Source of the DNA: Thermobifida alba
Lineage (GTDB): Bacteria; Actinomycetota; Actinomycetes; Streptosporangiales; Streptosporangiaceae
Length of the DNA stretch: 64,000 nt
Direction: 5' to 3'
NCBI RefSeq assembly: GCF_023208015.1
Contig: NZ_CP051627.1
Location: forward strand, 3,950,422-4,014,421
The position numbers and the translations under genes are program-made. The notes beneath the pieces were generated by a model. It was given only the letters and a program-made list of their open reading frames with translations, searched no databases and was not told the origin of the DNA. Below, in pieces: positions 34,090 to 42,836 of this stretch; positions within the stretch are counted from its first letter, which is position 1, and every line of letters starts with the position of its first letter.

Positions 34090-35490
34090 TTGACCTACGA
34101 CGTGGTGGCGCTGGTTGAACAGGCCCCGGATCTGCGTTCCCTGGTCAGGGGGATGGCCGAGGCCGGTCGGGAACTGAAGGTCAAGGGTGCGGGCGGAGGC
34201 GCCGTCATCCAGCTGTGCGACGACCGGGGACGCCCCCTGGTGGGGGTGGAGGCCGCACAGCGGGTCGACGTTCCCGACGAGGTCGAACGGCTGCTGGGGG
34301 CGGAGACCGCGCGTCGGACGCCCGACCCCTGCTGGTGGGTGGAGGCCCGGGCGGTGGACGCGGACGAGCGTTCCGTCGCCGTCGCCCACCGGTTCGCCGA
34401 CGAGATGACGCGGAGGCTCGGCGGCACGGTCTGGTCGTCGCCGCCTCGGCTGCGCGACCATCTCGGCCAGGACGCCGAACGCCATCCGGCGGTCGCCGCG
34501 GAGACCGAGAAGACGTGGGTGATCGTGCAGGACCGCCCGGTGGTGCCGATGTCCTCCTGGGTGGTGGATGCTCTCGCGCAGTGCGGGAAGACCGGACGGG
34601 GCCTCCAGGTGGTCACTCCGGCGGACGCCAGGATCACGTTCCCGCTGCGGCTCCTGCTGAACAGTCCGAAGGCCCGCTGGGTGGTGGAGCACCCGTCCGG
34701 CGGCCACTACGACGGCTTCTCCGGGATCCCGCTGGTCTGGAACGACGAGGCGGGCTTCGTACCCGCCCCGATGAAGGAACCCGCGGCCGGTCCGGTCACC
34801 GGGTTCGCCGGGGACGGCGACGTCCCGGGCTGCCAACTCCTCGTCGACCTGAAGGTGCGGCACACCGCGTCCGACCATCTGAGGCTCGGCGGGGCCGCGG
34901 AGGCCCTCGCCCGGACCCTCGGCGGAGCCGAACCGGTTGCGTGGGGGTTCGCCGAACCGGCTCTGTCCTCGTGGAACCGGTCCGCGTTGACCGAGGAGTG
35001 CCGCCGCCGCTCGCCCCAACCGACCTGGCTGGTGTTCGCCGGTCCCGGTGGACGGGAGCGGCGTTTCGTCGGCACCCAGCGGGTGACGCGGGTGATGGAG
35101 GGGGTGAAGGAGAGCGTCTCCTTCGCGGTCGGCTACGCCGAGGACGAGGAGCCCGCGCTCGACCAGCTCGCGGAGCTCGTGGGGCGCTTCGCCGACCAGC
35201 GGATCCTGCAGACCATGACGGTGCACCGGTACGCCGGGCGCGACGACGTCACCTATGCGCCGCGCTGGTCGGGAGTGCCGGTTCCGGTGGGGATGGCGGT
35301 CGGCGCCGAAGGGGTGGCCCAGATCGGTCGGGAACGCGCGCTCGCCGCTCCCGTGCCGGGAAAGGTGCTCGGTCCGGTGAACTCACCGGCGGTGTGGTAC
35401 CGCTTCGGGGACGGTACCGACACGGAGTCCTGGCGCGACCTCGACAGACTGCTGAAGTATCTGCGTCCGCAGGGGCTCGCGCGGGAGTAG
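34090..35490 (+). CDS. DUF6177-like T7SS-associated protein
   Basis: This 466-residue protein starts at a TTG with AGGAG 6 bases upstream, 12 bases after eccC. It is soluble with no membrane segment. The N-terminal third includes AEAGRELKVKGAGGGAVIQLCDDRGRPLVGVEAAQRV. The middle includes WVVDALAQCGKTGRGLQVVTPADARITFPLRLLLNSPKARWVV, which is the pattern I associate with DUF6177 proteins next to eccC in actinomycetes. It is probably an accessory or assembly factor. It ends the secretion operon. The exact role is unknown. Confidence 0.7.
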   Translation: MTYDVVALVEQAPDLRSLVRGMAEAGRELKVKGAGGGAVIQLCDDRGRPLVGVEAAQRVDVPDEVERLLGAETARRTPDPCWWVEARAVDADERSVAVAHRFADEMTRRLGGTVWSSPPRLRDHLGQDAERHPAVAAETEKTWVIVQDRPVVPMSSWVVDALAQCGKTGRGLQVVTPADARITFPLRLLLNSPKARWVVEHPSGGHYDGFSGIPLVWNDEAGFVPAPMKEPAAGPVTGFAGDGDVPGCQLLVDLKVRHTASDHLRLGGAAEALARTLGGAEPVAWGFAEPALSSWNRSALTEECRRRSPQPTWLVFAGPGGRERRFVGTQRVTRVMEGVKESVSFAVGYAEDEEPALDQLAELVGRFADQRILQTMTVHRYAGRDDVTYAPRWSGVPVPVGMAVGAEGVAQIGRERALAAPVPGKVLGPVNSPAVWYRFGDGTDTESWRDLDRLLKYLRPQGLARE

Positions 35491-35943
35491 GGCAGAGCCC
35501 CACGGGCGGGCTGCGCCCGACCGGGCCCGGCCGACGGGAGCCTTCCGGGACCGGGCCCGGTTCCTGCTTTTCCGGCCCGGCCTGTGTCCACCGCGGTATC
35601 GAACGCCCGCGCCCCGGGTGTGAGGGAAGCCTCCCGACAGGCGTCCCCGCCGCCCGGACGGGAGAGGGAGCGGAACGTCCGCGGTCGGGGAGCCGACGAG
35701 TGCCCCGGTCGTTCTGCCGGTCTCGCCGGAGCGTGTGCCGGTTGACGGGACGGTCTCCGGTTCCGGTGTGCCCGGCGGGGGCCGACGGGCACCGTGACGT
35801 GCTGTGCCACGGGGACCGGCCGCGTCCCTTGCCGCGCGGAGGGGAAAGGGACGCGGCCGGCGCCTTTTCGGACTGGTTCGGCCACGGAACGTGTGGGGGG
35901 CGTTCCGGGACCTCCTCAGCGGCCGTCGGCCACGGTGCCGTCG
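35491..35943. other. non-coding tail of the secretion operon
   Basis: No gene is supported here on either strand; the overlapping frames are GC-driven shadows. It contains a strong hairpin terminator at 35816-35867, listed separately, and GGGCCCGG palindromes near 35519-35570. Confidence 0.4.
35816..35867 (+). terminator. rho-independent terminator
   Basis: A perfect 15-bp stem (CCGGCCGCGTCCCTT / AAGGGACGCGGCCGG) with a 15-base loop is followed by CGCCTTTT. It closes the plus-strand unit ending with the DUF6177-like gene, 326 bases after its stop. Confidence 0.8.
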
Positions 35944-36393
35944 TCAGCTCGCGGGGGAGGCGTCCGCCGTCAACGGCCGCTGCTCCGAGGTTCCGGACCG
36001 GCGTTGGATGAGGTGGTCCAGGGCCCAGGCGCCGGGGCCGAGGACGGCGATGAGGAGGAAGGTCCAGCTGTACATGGCGGCGAGTTCGCCGCCGTTGACG
36101 AGGGGCAGCAGGCCCTTGGGCTGGTGGACGACGAAGTAGGCGTAGGCCATGGAGCCGGAGGCCAGGGTGGCGCTGGCGCGGGTGAGCAGGCCGACCAGGA
36201 CGAGGGCGCCGCAGAGGAGCTGGATGAGGGCGGCCCACCAGCCGGGCCAGGAGGCGAATTCGACGGCTTGTCCGGTGCCCTGGTTGCCGCCGAGGATGCC
36301 GAAGAGGGAGGCCAGGCCGTGGCAGAGGAAGAACAGGCCTACGACCATGCGGAACAGGGCGAGTGCCGGTCCGCGGAACCGGTCCAGGTTCAT
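35944..36393 (-). CDS. DoxX-family membrane protein
   Basis: The ATG at 36393 has GAGGTGA upstream and gives 149 residues with four hydrophobic helices. They include ALALFRMVVGLFFLCHGLASLFG, WWAALIQLLCGALVLVGLLTRASAT, GSMAYAYFVVHQPKG and SWTFLLIAVLGPGAWALDHLI. This is the DoxX/SURF4-like arrangement with the conserved GLxFLxHG start. DoxX proteins are inner-membrane components linked to thiosulphate/quinone or redox-stress functions. It is monocistronic, and its N-terminal extension in the longer frame is not supported. Confidence 0.9.
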   Translation of the reverse strand: MNLDRFRGPALALFRMVVGLFFLCHGLASLFGILGGNQGTGQAVEFASWPGWWAALIQLLCGALVLVGLLTRASATLASGSMAYAYFVVHQPKGLLPLVNGGELAAMYSWTFLLIAVLGPGAWALDHLIQRRSGTSEQRPLTADASPAS

Positions 36394-37100
36394 GGAATCA
36401 CCTCGAAGAAGGGAGAGGGGGAGGAGGGGAGGGACGTCACGGGACAGCCCGGGCCGGGGGAGCGGGGCGGCCTTCGCCGGCCCGGTCGGCCGGAAGCCCG
36501 CCACTGTGCCGTGATCGTTGTCGTGCCCGGGGAAGGGCTGTGACCGCGGGACGTCACCGTGTTCGAACCGCTTCGGGACATCGCGGCGTTGCGGTGTCTC
36601 CGGGCCCCCGGGGCAGCCGTGTGTGGTGGGTCGGAGCCGTCACCCGTCCACAGCGGGAGCGGAGCCGCTGCCCACGGTCGTTGCTCCGGCGCGCTGGGTA
36701 ACCGTCATGGCGCAGGTCGTGGGCGTGGCTCTTCGCGGGGACGCGACTGCTCCTTCACTGTTTCGGGCACCCCGGGGAAACGGGGGACCAGGCGGCCGAG
36801 CATCGCCTTTGGGGCGAGAGGCATTCCCGAGACGATGGGTGGGTCGCGTGGAATGCGGTTGATGACCTGGTGTGCCCGTAATGTGGCCGTATCAAATAGT
36901 GACTCTTCGTTTGACGAATGTCAACGGAGTGTAAAGACCAATGGGAGTACGGGCTCCGCACAACCCTCCGGGCGGCGGTCGTCCCGGGGCGTGGAGTGGA
37001 GAGGATCAGCCGGGACGGTGGTGTCCCCCGTGCTCGGCGCGGGAAGGCGCTCAGGCTCGGTGCTGCCGCCCGGACGTCCGGCTCTCCGCGGTCTCCCTCG
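36394..37100. other. about 700 bases without a supported gene
   Basis: Frames on both strands here lack family resemblance and ribosome sites. Two things stand out: a GGGGGACCA…TTTGGGG-type RNA-like segment at 36770-36830 that loosely resembles part of a c-di-AMP riboswitch, and the inverted repeat TTGAC-GAAT-GTCAA at 36911-36924 in an AT-richer promoter-like patch. The gene they served may have been lost. Confidence 0.35.
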
Positions 37101-37567
37101 TCATCGCGCGGCGTCGCGGGAGGGGAGGCGGCGTGTCCGGTGGAAGAGGTCGCAGCCGAGGGTCGCGGCCCCGTTGGCCGCGGCCGCCAGGTACCAGCCC
37201 CAGGCGTGGCCGTACCGCTCCTCCAGGAGGGCTCCCGGCGCGAAGGCGGTCGTGCAGATCACCAGGGTCACCGCTACCACTGCCAGGCGGACGCCGCGCG
37301 GTCGCGGCATGAACCCGGTTCTCCGGAGTCCGACCACGCAAAGAACCATGGTCGCCGCCGGCAGGGACGGCAGGGCGATCAGGGTCCGGCGTCCGGGCAG
37401 GGGGTGGACCAGGCAGTTCGCTGCCGTGGTGGCGGCGAGTGCGCACGAGAACCACCCGGGAGTGTCGTGCGTTCGAAGACCGCGCGCACCCGGTCGGCCT
37501 CCCGGAGGGCGGCGAGGGCGTCCCCCCGGAGCGGAACAGTGGGGTCGTCGCTACTCTCGACCTTCAT
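37101..37567 (-). pseudogene. small multi-pass membrane protein gene split by a frameshift
   Basis: From the ATG at 37567 the frame reads VPLRGDALAALREADRVRAVFERTTLPG. In the next frame the protein continues GWFSCALAATTAANCLVHP… [21 protein letters not shown]… VRLAVVAVTLVICTTAFA… WGWYLAAAANGAATLGCDLF, stop at 37101. One extra base in the CCC run near 37460 would join them into a protein of about 155 residues with four membrane helices. It is a true mutation or a homopolymer sequencing error. An internal ATG at 37349 could still give an 82-residue C-terminal part. Confidence 0.6.
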
Positions 37568-37671
37568 GACGGAAAGTCAACAAACGGACGCAGAATCCGT
37601 CAAAAGCTAATTCTCCAGGCGGGAAAGTGTCGCCGGGGTGCGACGGGAACGGACGCCTGCGGAGTGGTGGC

Positions 37672-37704
37672 GGTTCGTTGTCCACAGCCTGTGGACAACG
37701 AACC
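37672..37704. promoter_or_regulatory. palindrome of two inverted DnaA boxes
   Basis: GGTTCGTTGTCCACAG (37672-37687) and its exact reverse complement (37689-37704) are separated by a single base. Each arm contains a perfect actinobacterial DnaA box (TTGTCCACA, 37678-37686 and 37690-37698). It lies in the ~370-base non-coding stretch 37568-37935, in which I see no gene. It could be a DnaA-binding site or a terminator hairpin; the one-base spacing favours a protein site. Confidence 0.55.
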
Positions 37705-37935
37705 GGGCCTGCGACGCCGGAAGACAGCGGCAGGACGGGGCACCCGGTCGACGGAACGGAAAAGTGCTCGGGACCGGTGGCCCGCCCGCTCCGACGGGCG
37801 GAAAGCGGACTCCGGCGGGCCCCGCCGGGAAACATCCACGCGGGCCCGGACCGGGCGGTCACCGTCGGGGCGGGAACGCGCCACCGCGCGCCCGCCCCGA
37901 CGGACTCGGAGTCGGCGGTGTGCCGCAGACGAGGG

Positions 37936-38118
37936 CTACCGCTGCTCTTCGCCGAAGTCCTCGCGGGCGACGCCGGACTTCCTCATCGCGTCCTCCAACT
38001 CCGCGCCCAGGGTGGGACGGGGCTGGGGAGGCTTCGGCGTCTGCTCGTCGGCTTTCGGGAGCGTCGGGTCGGTGACGCGGGTCTTGGGCCTGTTCTCCTC
38101 GGGCGTGGTCACAGCCAT
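37936..38118 (-). CDS. small Pro/Glu-rich protein
   Basis: The ATG at 38118 follows GAGAAGGG and gives 60 residues: MAVTTPEENRPKTRVTDPT… then LGAELEDAMRKSGVAREDFGEEQR. It is hydrophilic and probably disordered with a C-terminal helix. The longer frame to 38235 has no ribosome site. No family is recognised. It lies downstream of the MerR gene in the same direction with a 120-base gap, so it may be co-transcribed. Confidence 0.55.
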   Translation of the reverse strand: MAVTTPEENRPKTRVTDPTLPKADEQTPKPPQPRPTLGAELEDAMRKSGVAREDFGEEQR

Positions 38119-38238
38119 TCCCTTCTCGACCTGTGGATTCCTGCTGCCCCTGGCTACCCTCCGACCGCGTGGGCACACCTGTTCCGTGCGGTTTCCGTGC
38201 GGTGCGGGCCGATGGCCACCGCGCGGTCGCGCCACGGG

Positions 38239-38871
38239 TCAGCCGTCCCCCTCGGTGTGGCGGTTGAACACCTGCTCCTGGGCGATGCGCCGCAACGCGG
38301 CGATGACCACGTCGCCGAGCACCGTGCCCAGCACCGCGTTCTCGACTGCGTCGGCCACGTTCGTGCGCCGGGAGAGCAGGTCGATGTCGATCTCGGCGAT
38401 CGCCTCGGCTGCCTCGGCGTAGCGGCTGACGCAGTCGACGAAGCTGTCCTGGCCGAGCAGGCGCATCCGGGCCAGCGCCTCGACCAGCGCGGGGATCCCG
38501 GGATTGTCCTCGCCGGGGGACCAGCCGCGTTCGGCGAACACCGACTCGACCGTGCGTCGTGCCTCCTCACGCAACTGGTCGGTGCTCTCCCCGGTGAGGA
38601 CGGTCAGTCCGCGGTGGGCGGCGGCGACGGCCCGGTGGGTCGAGGGTTCCGGTGCGTCGATCTCGGCGAGGACCTCGCGGACGGCGGGCACCGGCAGACC
38701 GCCGACGTCGATGAGGCCGCGGATCAGGCGGAGGCGGCGCAGGTGCTCCTCGGAGTAGCTGACCTGGTTGGCGGCGGTCCGTTCGCCCTCGGGGAGCATC
38801 TTCTCCCGCACGTAGTACTTGATCGTCGGCACGGACACACCGCTGCGCCGACTCAGTTCGCCGATGCGCAT
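38239..38871 (-). CDS. MerR-family transcriptional regulator
   Basis: This 210-residue protein has an N-terminal MerR winged helix-turn-helix (RIGELSRRSGVSVPTIKYYVREKMLPEGERTAANQVSYSEEHLRRLRLI), followed by a dimerisation helix and a ~130-residue helical effector domain without the cysteines of metal-sensing MerR proteins. It binds DNA as a dimer and twists the spacer of its target promoter. It is divergent from the DUF2306 membrane gene, and the AT-rich palindromes between them are its likely target. An organic or lipophilic ligand is more likely than a metal. Confidence 0.9.
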   Translation of the reverse strand: MRIGELSRRSGVSVPTIKYYVREKMLPEGERTAANQVSYSEEHLRRLRLIRGLIDVGGLPVPAVREVLAEIDAPEPSTHRAVAAAHRGLTVLTGESTDQLREEARRTVESVFAERGWSPGEDNPGIPALVEALARMRLLGQDSFVDCVSRYAEAAEAIAEIDIDLLSRRTNVADAVENAVLGTVLGDVVIAALRRIAQEQVFNRHTEGDG

Positions 38872-38909
38872 CCTCGACTCCTTCGCTGTTGCGTTCCCGG
38901 CACCATGCC

Positions 38910-38944
38910 GATAAATTAATTATCGATAATCGCACTATCGATAC
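38910..38944. promoter_or_regulatory. operator/promoter of the MerR-DUF2306 divergent pair
   Basis: The patch contains the near-palindrome GATAAATTAATTATC (38910-38924), the perfect 12-bp palindrome ATTATCGATAAT (38919-38930) and TATCGATA (38937-38944). It is strikingly AT-rich in a ~70% GC context and lies midway between the two divergent starts, the usual place for a MerR site and overlapping promoters. Confidence 0.6.
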
Positions 38945-39005
38945 CTGGTTTATCGGCTCTGCTGTGTTCCGCCCCTCCCCAGCCACTCAGGAGCAAGGAC
39001 CGACG

Positions 39006-39749
39006 ATGACCGACTCCGACACCGCCCCGCCCTCCCGTGCCGCCCGCCGCCCCCCGCCCGTCCGCTGGACCCGTGCCTCGCTGGCCGTGACGGTCACCGC
39101 CGCCGCGTGCATCCTCGTCACCCTGGTCTTCGTGCCTCCCTACCTGACCCTCGACCCCGACGCCAGCAGGGTCGAACTCCGCCCCGACGCGGCACCGCAC
39201 TTCCCCGCCCTGGTCGTCCACGCGGCAACCGGCGGGATAGCCCTGCTCACCGGACCGCTGCAGTTCATCGGACGGCTGCGCCGCCGGGGAGCCTGGCACC
39301 GCTGGATCGGCCGCGTCTACCTCTTCGCCGGAGTACTGCCCTCGGCCCTCGCCGGAATCGTCGCCGCCCTGCTGACCTCCAGCGGTCCGGTGTCGACGGT
39401 CGCGTTCCTCGCCCTGGACTTCTTCTGGATCACCACGGCCCTCTTCGCCTACCGCACGGCTCGGACCCGCCGGTACGCCGAGCACCGCAGGTGGATGCTG
39501 CGCAACTTCGCCCTCACCCTCGCCGCGGTCACCCTGCGGATCTGGCTGAACCTCCTCGTCGTGGTGCAGCTGCCGTGGCTGGACTCCGTCTACAACGGCG
39601 ACTTCGAGCGGCTCTTCGACACCGCCTACGCCATCACCCACTGGGTGTCGTGGGTGCCCAACCTGCTGCTCGCGGAGGTCTACCTGGCCCGTGAGGCCCG
39701 CCGGTCCCGCACCGCGGCGCTGCCGGACCGCTCCGACGAACACGTGTGA
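39006..39749 (+). CDS. DUF2306 membrane protein
   Basis: This 247-residue protein has about seven transmembrane helices (LAVTVTAAACILVTLVFVPP; FPALVVHAATGGIALLTGPLQFI; VYLFAGVLPSALAGIVAALL and others) and the DUF2306 signature HRWIGRVYLFAGV… AEHRRWMLRNFALTLAAVTLRIWL. The histidine in HRWMLRNF and the one in HAATGG are conserved in the family and may bind haem or metal. AGGAGCAAGG precedes the ATG at 39006; the frame upstream to 38889 crosses the operator and is rejected. It is probably controlled by the divergent MerR regulator. Confidence 0.9.
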   Translation: MTDSDTAPPSRAARRPPPVRWTRASLAVTVTAAACILVTLVFVPPYLTLDPDASRVELRPDAAPHFPALVVHAATGGIALLTGPLQFIGRLRRRGAWHRWIGRVYLFAGVLPSALAGIVAALLTSSGPVSTVAFLALDFFWITTALFAYRTARTRRYAEHRRWMLRNFALTLAAVTLRIWLNLLVVVQLPWLDSVYNGDFERLFDTAYAITHWVSWVPNLLLAEVYLAREARRSRTAALPDRSDEHV

Positions 39750-39750
39750 G

Positions 39751-39770
39751 GCCGCGCCCGGGCGCGGCCC
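39751..39770 (+). terminator. hairpin after the DUF2306 gene
   Basis: GGCCGCGCCCGGGCGCGGCC is a perfect 20-base palindrome 1 base after the stop at 39749. Confidence 0.6.
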
Positions 39771-39786
39771 CACAACCCGAGAGAAC

Positions 39787-39813
39787 GGCGGGCGGGAGTC
39801 CCCACCGCCCGCC
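39787..39813 (-). terminator. hairpin after tex
   Basis: A 9-bp stem (GGCGGGCGG / CCGCCCGCC) with a 9-base loop lies 7 bases beyond the tex stop codon, in the convergent gap. Confidence 0.6.
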
Positions 39814-39820
39814 CCGGCCG

Positions 39821-42163
39821 CTACGCCAGGCCCGCGCGGCGCAGCGCCTCCGCCATCGCGCCGGAGGGCTGCTGCCCGCCGCGGCCGCCTCCGCCGCGCT
39901 GCCGTCGCTCCCCGCCGCGCCGCTGGCCGCCGTCACGGTCACGCCGCTGGCCGCCGGAGCGTCCCCGCTCCCCGCCGCGTCCGTCGACCTCGTCGTCCAG
40001 ACGCAGCGTCAACGAGATGCGCTTGCGCCGCACGTCCACGTCCAGCACCTTGACCCGCACGATGTCGCCGGGCTTGACCACGTCACGCGGGTCCTTGACG
40101 AAGCTCTTCGACATCGCCGACACGTGCACCAGGCCGTCCTGGTGCACCCCCACGTCCACGAAGGCGCCGAACGCCGCCACGTTGGTGACCACGCCCTCCA
40201 GCACCATGCCCGGTTCCAGGTCGGTGATCTCCTCCACGCCCTCCCGGAACGCCGCCGTCTGGAACTCGGGGCGCGGGTCCCGTCCCGGCTTCTCCAGTTC
40301 GGCGAGGATGTCGGTGACGGTGGGCAGCCCGAACCGCTCGTCCACGAAGTCGTCGGGGCGCAGCGCACGCAGCGTGTCCGCGTCACCGATCAGCGACCGC
40401 ACGTCCCGGCCGGTCGCCTCCAGGATGCGCCGCACCACCGGGTAGGCCTCCGGGTGCACGCTGGAGGAGTCCAGCGGGTCGTCGCCGCCGGGAATGCGCA
40501 GGAAGCCCGCGCACTGCTCGAACGCCTTCGGTCCCAGCCGCGGCACGTCCCGCAGTTGCGCGCGGGACCGGAACGGGCCGTTGGCGTCCCGGTGCGCCAC
40601 GATGTTCTGCGCCAGCCCCGCGCCGATCCCGGAGACGCGGCTGAGCAGCGGCGCCGACGCGGTGTTGACGTCCACGCCGACCGCGTTCACACAGTCCTCC
40701 ACGACCGCGTCCAGCGAACGGGACAGTTTCACCTCGGACACGTCGTGCTGGTACTGGCCCACACCGATCGACTTCGGGTCGATCTTCACCAGTTCGGCCA
40801 GCGGGTCCTGGAGCCGCCGCGCGATCGACACCGCGCCGCGCAGCGACACGTCCAGGTCGGGCAGCTCCTGCGAGGCGTAGGACGACGCCGAGTACACCGA
40901 CGCGCCCGCCTCCGACACCATCACCTTGGTGAGCTTCAGTTCCGGATGGCGTTTGACCAGGTCGGCGGCGAGCCGGTCGGTCTCCCGGGAGGCGGTGCCG
41001 TTGCCGATCGCGACCAGCTGCACGCCGTGCTTCTTCGCCAGCGCCGCCAGCACCGCGATGGACTCGTCCCAGCGGTTGCGCGGCTCGTGCGGGTAGATCG
41101 TCGCGGTGTCCACCACCTTGCCGGTGCCGTCCACCACGGCGACCTTCACCCCGGTGCGCAGCCCCGGGTCCAGGCCGATGGCGGGCCGTGCCCCGGCGGG
41201 CGCGGCCAGCAGCAGGTCGCGCAGGTTGGCGGCGAACACGCGCACCGCCTCGTCCTCGGCGGCCTGCCACAGGCGGGCGCGCAGGTCGATGTCGAGGCGG
41301 ACCAGGATGCGGGTGCGCCACGCCCAGCGGACCGTGTCCAGCAGCCAGCGGTCACCGGGACGGCCCCGGTCGGCGACGCCGAAGTGCTGGGCGATGCGGA
41401 CCTCGTAGCCGCTGCGGGCCGTCGGGTCCTCCGGCTCCTCCTCGGGTTCCAGGGTGAGGTCGAGGACCTCCTCCTTCTCCCCGCGGAACAGGGCCAGCAC
41501 CCGGTGGGAGGGCAGCGTGGTGAAGGCCTCGGCGAACTCGAAGTAGTCGGCGAACTTCGCACCGGCCTCCTCCTTGCCCTCCCGCACCCGCGACACCAGA
41601 CGGCCCCGCTGCCACATGCGCTCCCGCAGTTCACCGATGAGGTCGGCGTCCTCGGTGAACCGCTCCACCAGGATGGCGCGGGCGCCCTCCAGCGCGGCGG
41701 CGGCGTCCGCCACGCCCTTCTCCGCGTCGACGTAGGCGGCGGCCTCCGCCTGCGGGTCGCGGGACGGGTCGCCGATGAGCGCGTCGGCCAGCGGCTCCAG
41801 TCCGGCCTCACGCGCGATCTGCGCCTTGGTGCGGCGCTTCGGCTTGTAGGGGAGGTAGACGTCTTCCAGGCGCGCCTTGGAGTCGGCGGCCATGATCGTG
41901 GCTTCCAGTTCGGGGGTGAGCTTGCCCTGGGCCTTCACCGACTCCAGGACGGCGGTGCGGCGCTCCTCCAACTCCCGCAGATAGCGCAGACGCTCCTCAA
42001 GTGCCCGCAACTGGGCGTCGTCGAGCATCTCGGTGGCTTCCTTGCGGTACCGGGCGATGAACGGCACTGTCGCGCCGCCGTCGAGCAGTTCGACCGCGGC
42101 CTCCACCTGCCGTTCGCGCACCCCGAGTTCCTCGGCGATCCGCTGGTGAATGGACGTCGTCAC
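39821..42163 (-). CDS. tex: Tex-family RNA-binding transcription accessory protein
   Basis: This 780-residue protein has the full Tex architecture: N-terminal helical region ([41 protein letters not shown]), YqgF-like nuclease-fold domain ([29 protein letters not shown]), helix-hairpin-helix repeats ([23 protein letters not shown]…, [21 protein letters not shown]) and an S1 domain near residues 640-715 ([35 protein letters not shown]). A C-terminal Arg/Gly-rich tail (about 725-765) adds non-specific RNA binding and is common in actinomycete Tex. It acts in the cytoplasm on transcription complexes and stress survival. Confidence 0.95.
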   Translation of the reverse strand: MTTSIHQRIAEELGVRERQVEAAVELLDGGATVPFIARYRKEATEMLDDAQLRALEERLRYLRELEERRTAVLESVKAQGKLTPELEATIMAADSKARLEDVYLPYKPKRRTKAQIAREAGLEPLADALIGDPSRDPQAEAAAYVDAEKGVADAAAALEGARAILVERFTEDADLIGELRERMWQRGRLVSRVREGKEEAGAKFADYFEFAEAFTTLPSHRVLALFRGEKEEVLDLTLEPEEEPEDPTARSGYEVRIAQHFGVADRGRPGDRWLLDTVRWAWRTRILVRLDIDLRARLWQAAEDEAVRVFAANLRDLLLAAPAGARPAIGLDPGLRTGVKVAVVDGTGKVVDTATIYPHEPRNRWDESIAVLAALAKKHGVQLVAIGNGTASRETDRLAADLVKRHPELKLTKVMVSEAGASVYSASSYASQELPDLDVSLRGAVSIARRLQDPLAELVKIDPKSIGVGQYQHDVSEVKLSRSLDAVVEDCVNAVGVDVNTASAPLLSRVSGIGAGLAQNIVAHRDANGPFRSRAQLRDVPRLGPKAFEQCAGFLRIPGGDDPLDSSSVHPEAYPVVRRILEATGRDVRSLIGDADTLRALRPDDFVDERFGLPTVTDILAELEKPGRDPRPEFQTAAFREGVEEITDLEPGMVLEGVVTNVAAFGAFVDVGVHQDGLVHVSAMSKSFVKDPRDVVKPGDIVRVKVLDVDVRRKRISLTLRLDDEVDGRGGERGRSGGQRRDRDGGQRRGGERRQRGGGGRGGQQPSGAMAEALRRAGLA

Positions 42164-42836
42164 AATCTGATCCGCTTTCTCCCTGAGGTGAGACAGGGGG
42201 CATTGTGCCGCCTGTCCGCGCCCGCCGCGACCGGGGCTCCACCGGGGAAACCGGGTGGGCCGGTCGGGGTACGGGTCGGGCGTGGCGTCCGGTGGCCGGA
42301 CCGGTCCGCACGGCCTCCGCCGTCCCGCGCACCTGGCCCCGACGCCGGGTGGCTCAGAAGATACCTCCCGTCATGCGGTTCCCGCTCCTGCCGACCCCCG
42401 CGCTGTGGATTCCCGGGGACCGGCCGGACATCCGGCGGAGAAGACGGCAGAGCCGTCGGCACCTGGTTTGTACGGGAAGGTCTAGAATTTCGGTGCGGCC
42501 CGTCGCGGCCGCACCGACGAGCCAGGCGCCGCGGATCTCCTTCCCCAAGGTCCACCGGCGTGCGTCCTCGTCCCAGGCGGAACCATCGGGGCCCCGCCGC
42601 CGGCGTCCCGGCGGCCGGGCGGTTCACGACGTGCGTCCGGGCCCCGATGCCGCCCGCGCCGCCGCAGAAAACCCGCGAGGACGACGAACTGGACGGTCGG
42701 ACCGCCGCCGCCCCGGAGGTCCCGGGTCAGCCACGGATTTTTCCGAATCCCCCCTGCGGAAGTTTTGACCAGGCATGCTGGGTTGTGCGACGTGGGGCCT
42801 GGCGGGAGGGCCCGGCGGGGCGGAGCAGGAGGTCGG
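42164..42836. other. divergent intergenic region of about 670 bases
   Basis: The promoters of tex (leftward) and of the NUDIX gene (rightward) must lie here. Frames present on both strands are unsupported. An AT-richer patch lies near 42470-42490 (TTTGTACGGGAAGGTCTAGAATTT). I see no RNA gene. Confidence 0.35.

Noticed and set aside
35253..35885. Minus-strand frames downstream of the DUF6177-like gene
   Set aside because: Low-complexity Arg/Pro/Gly translations overlapping a real gene end and a terminator.
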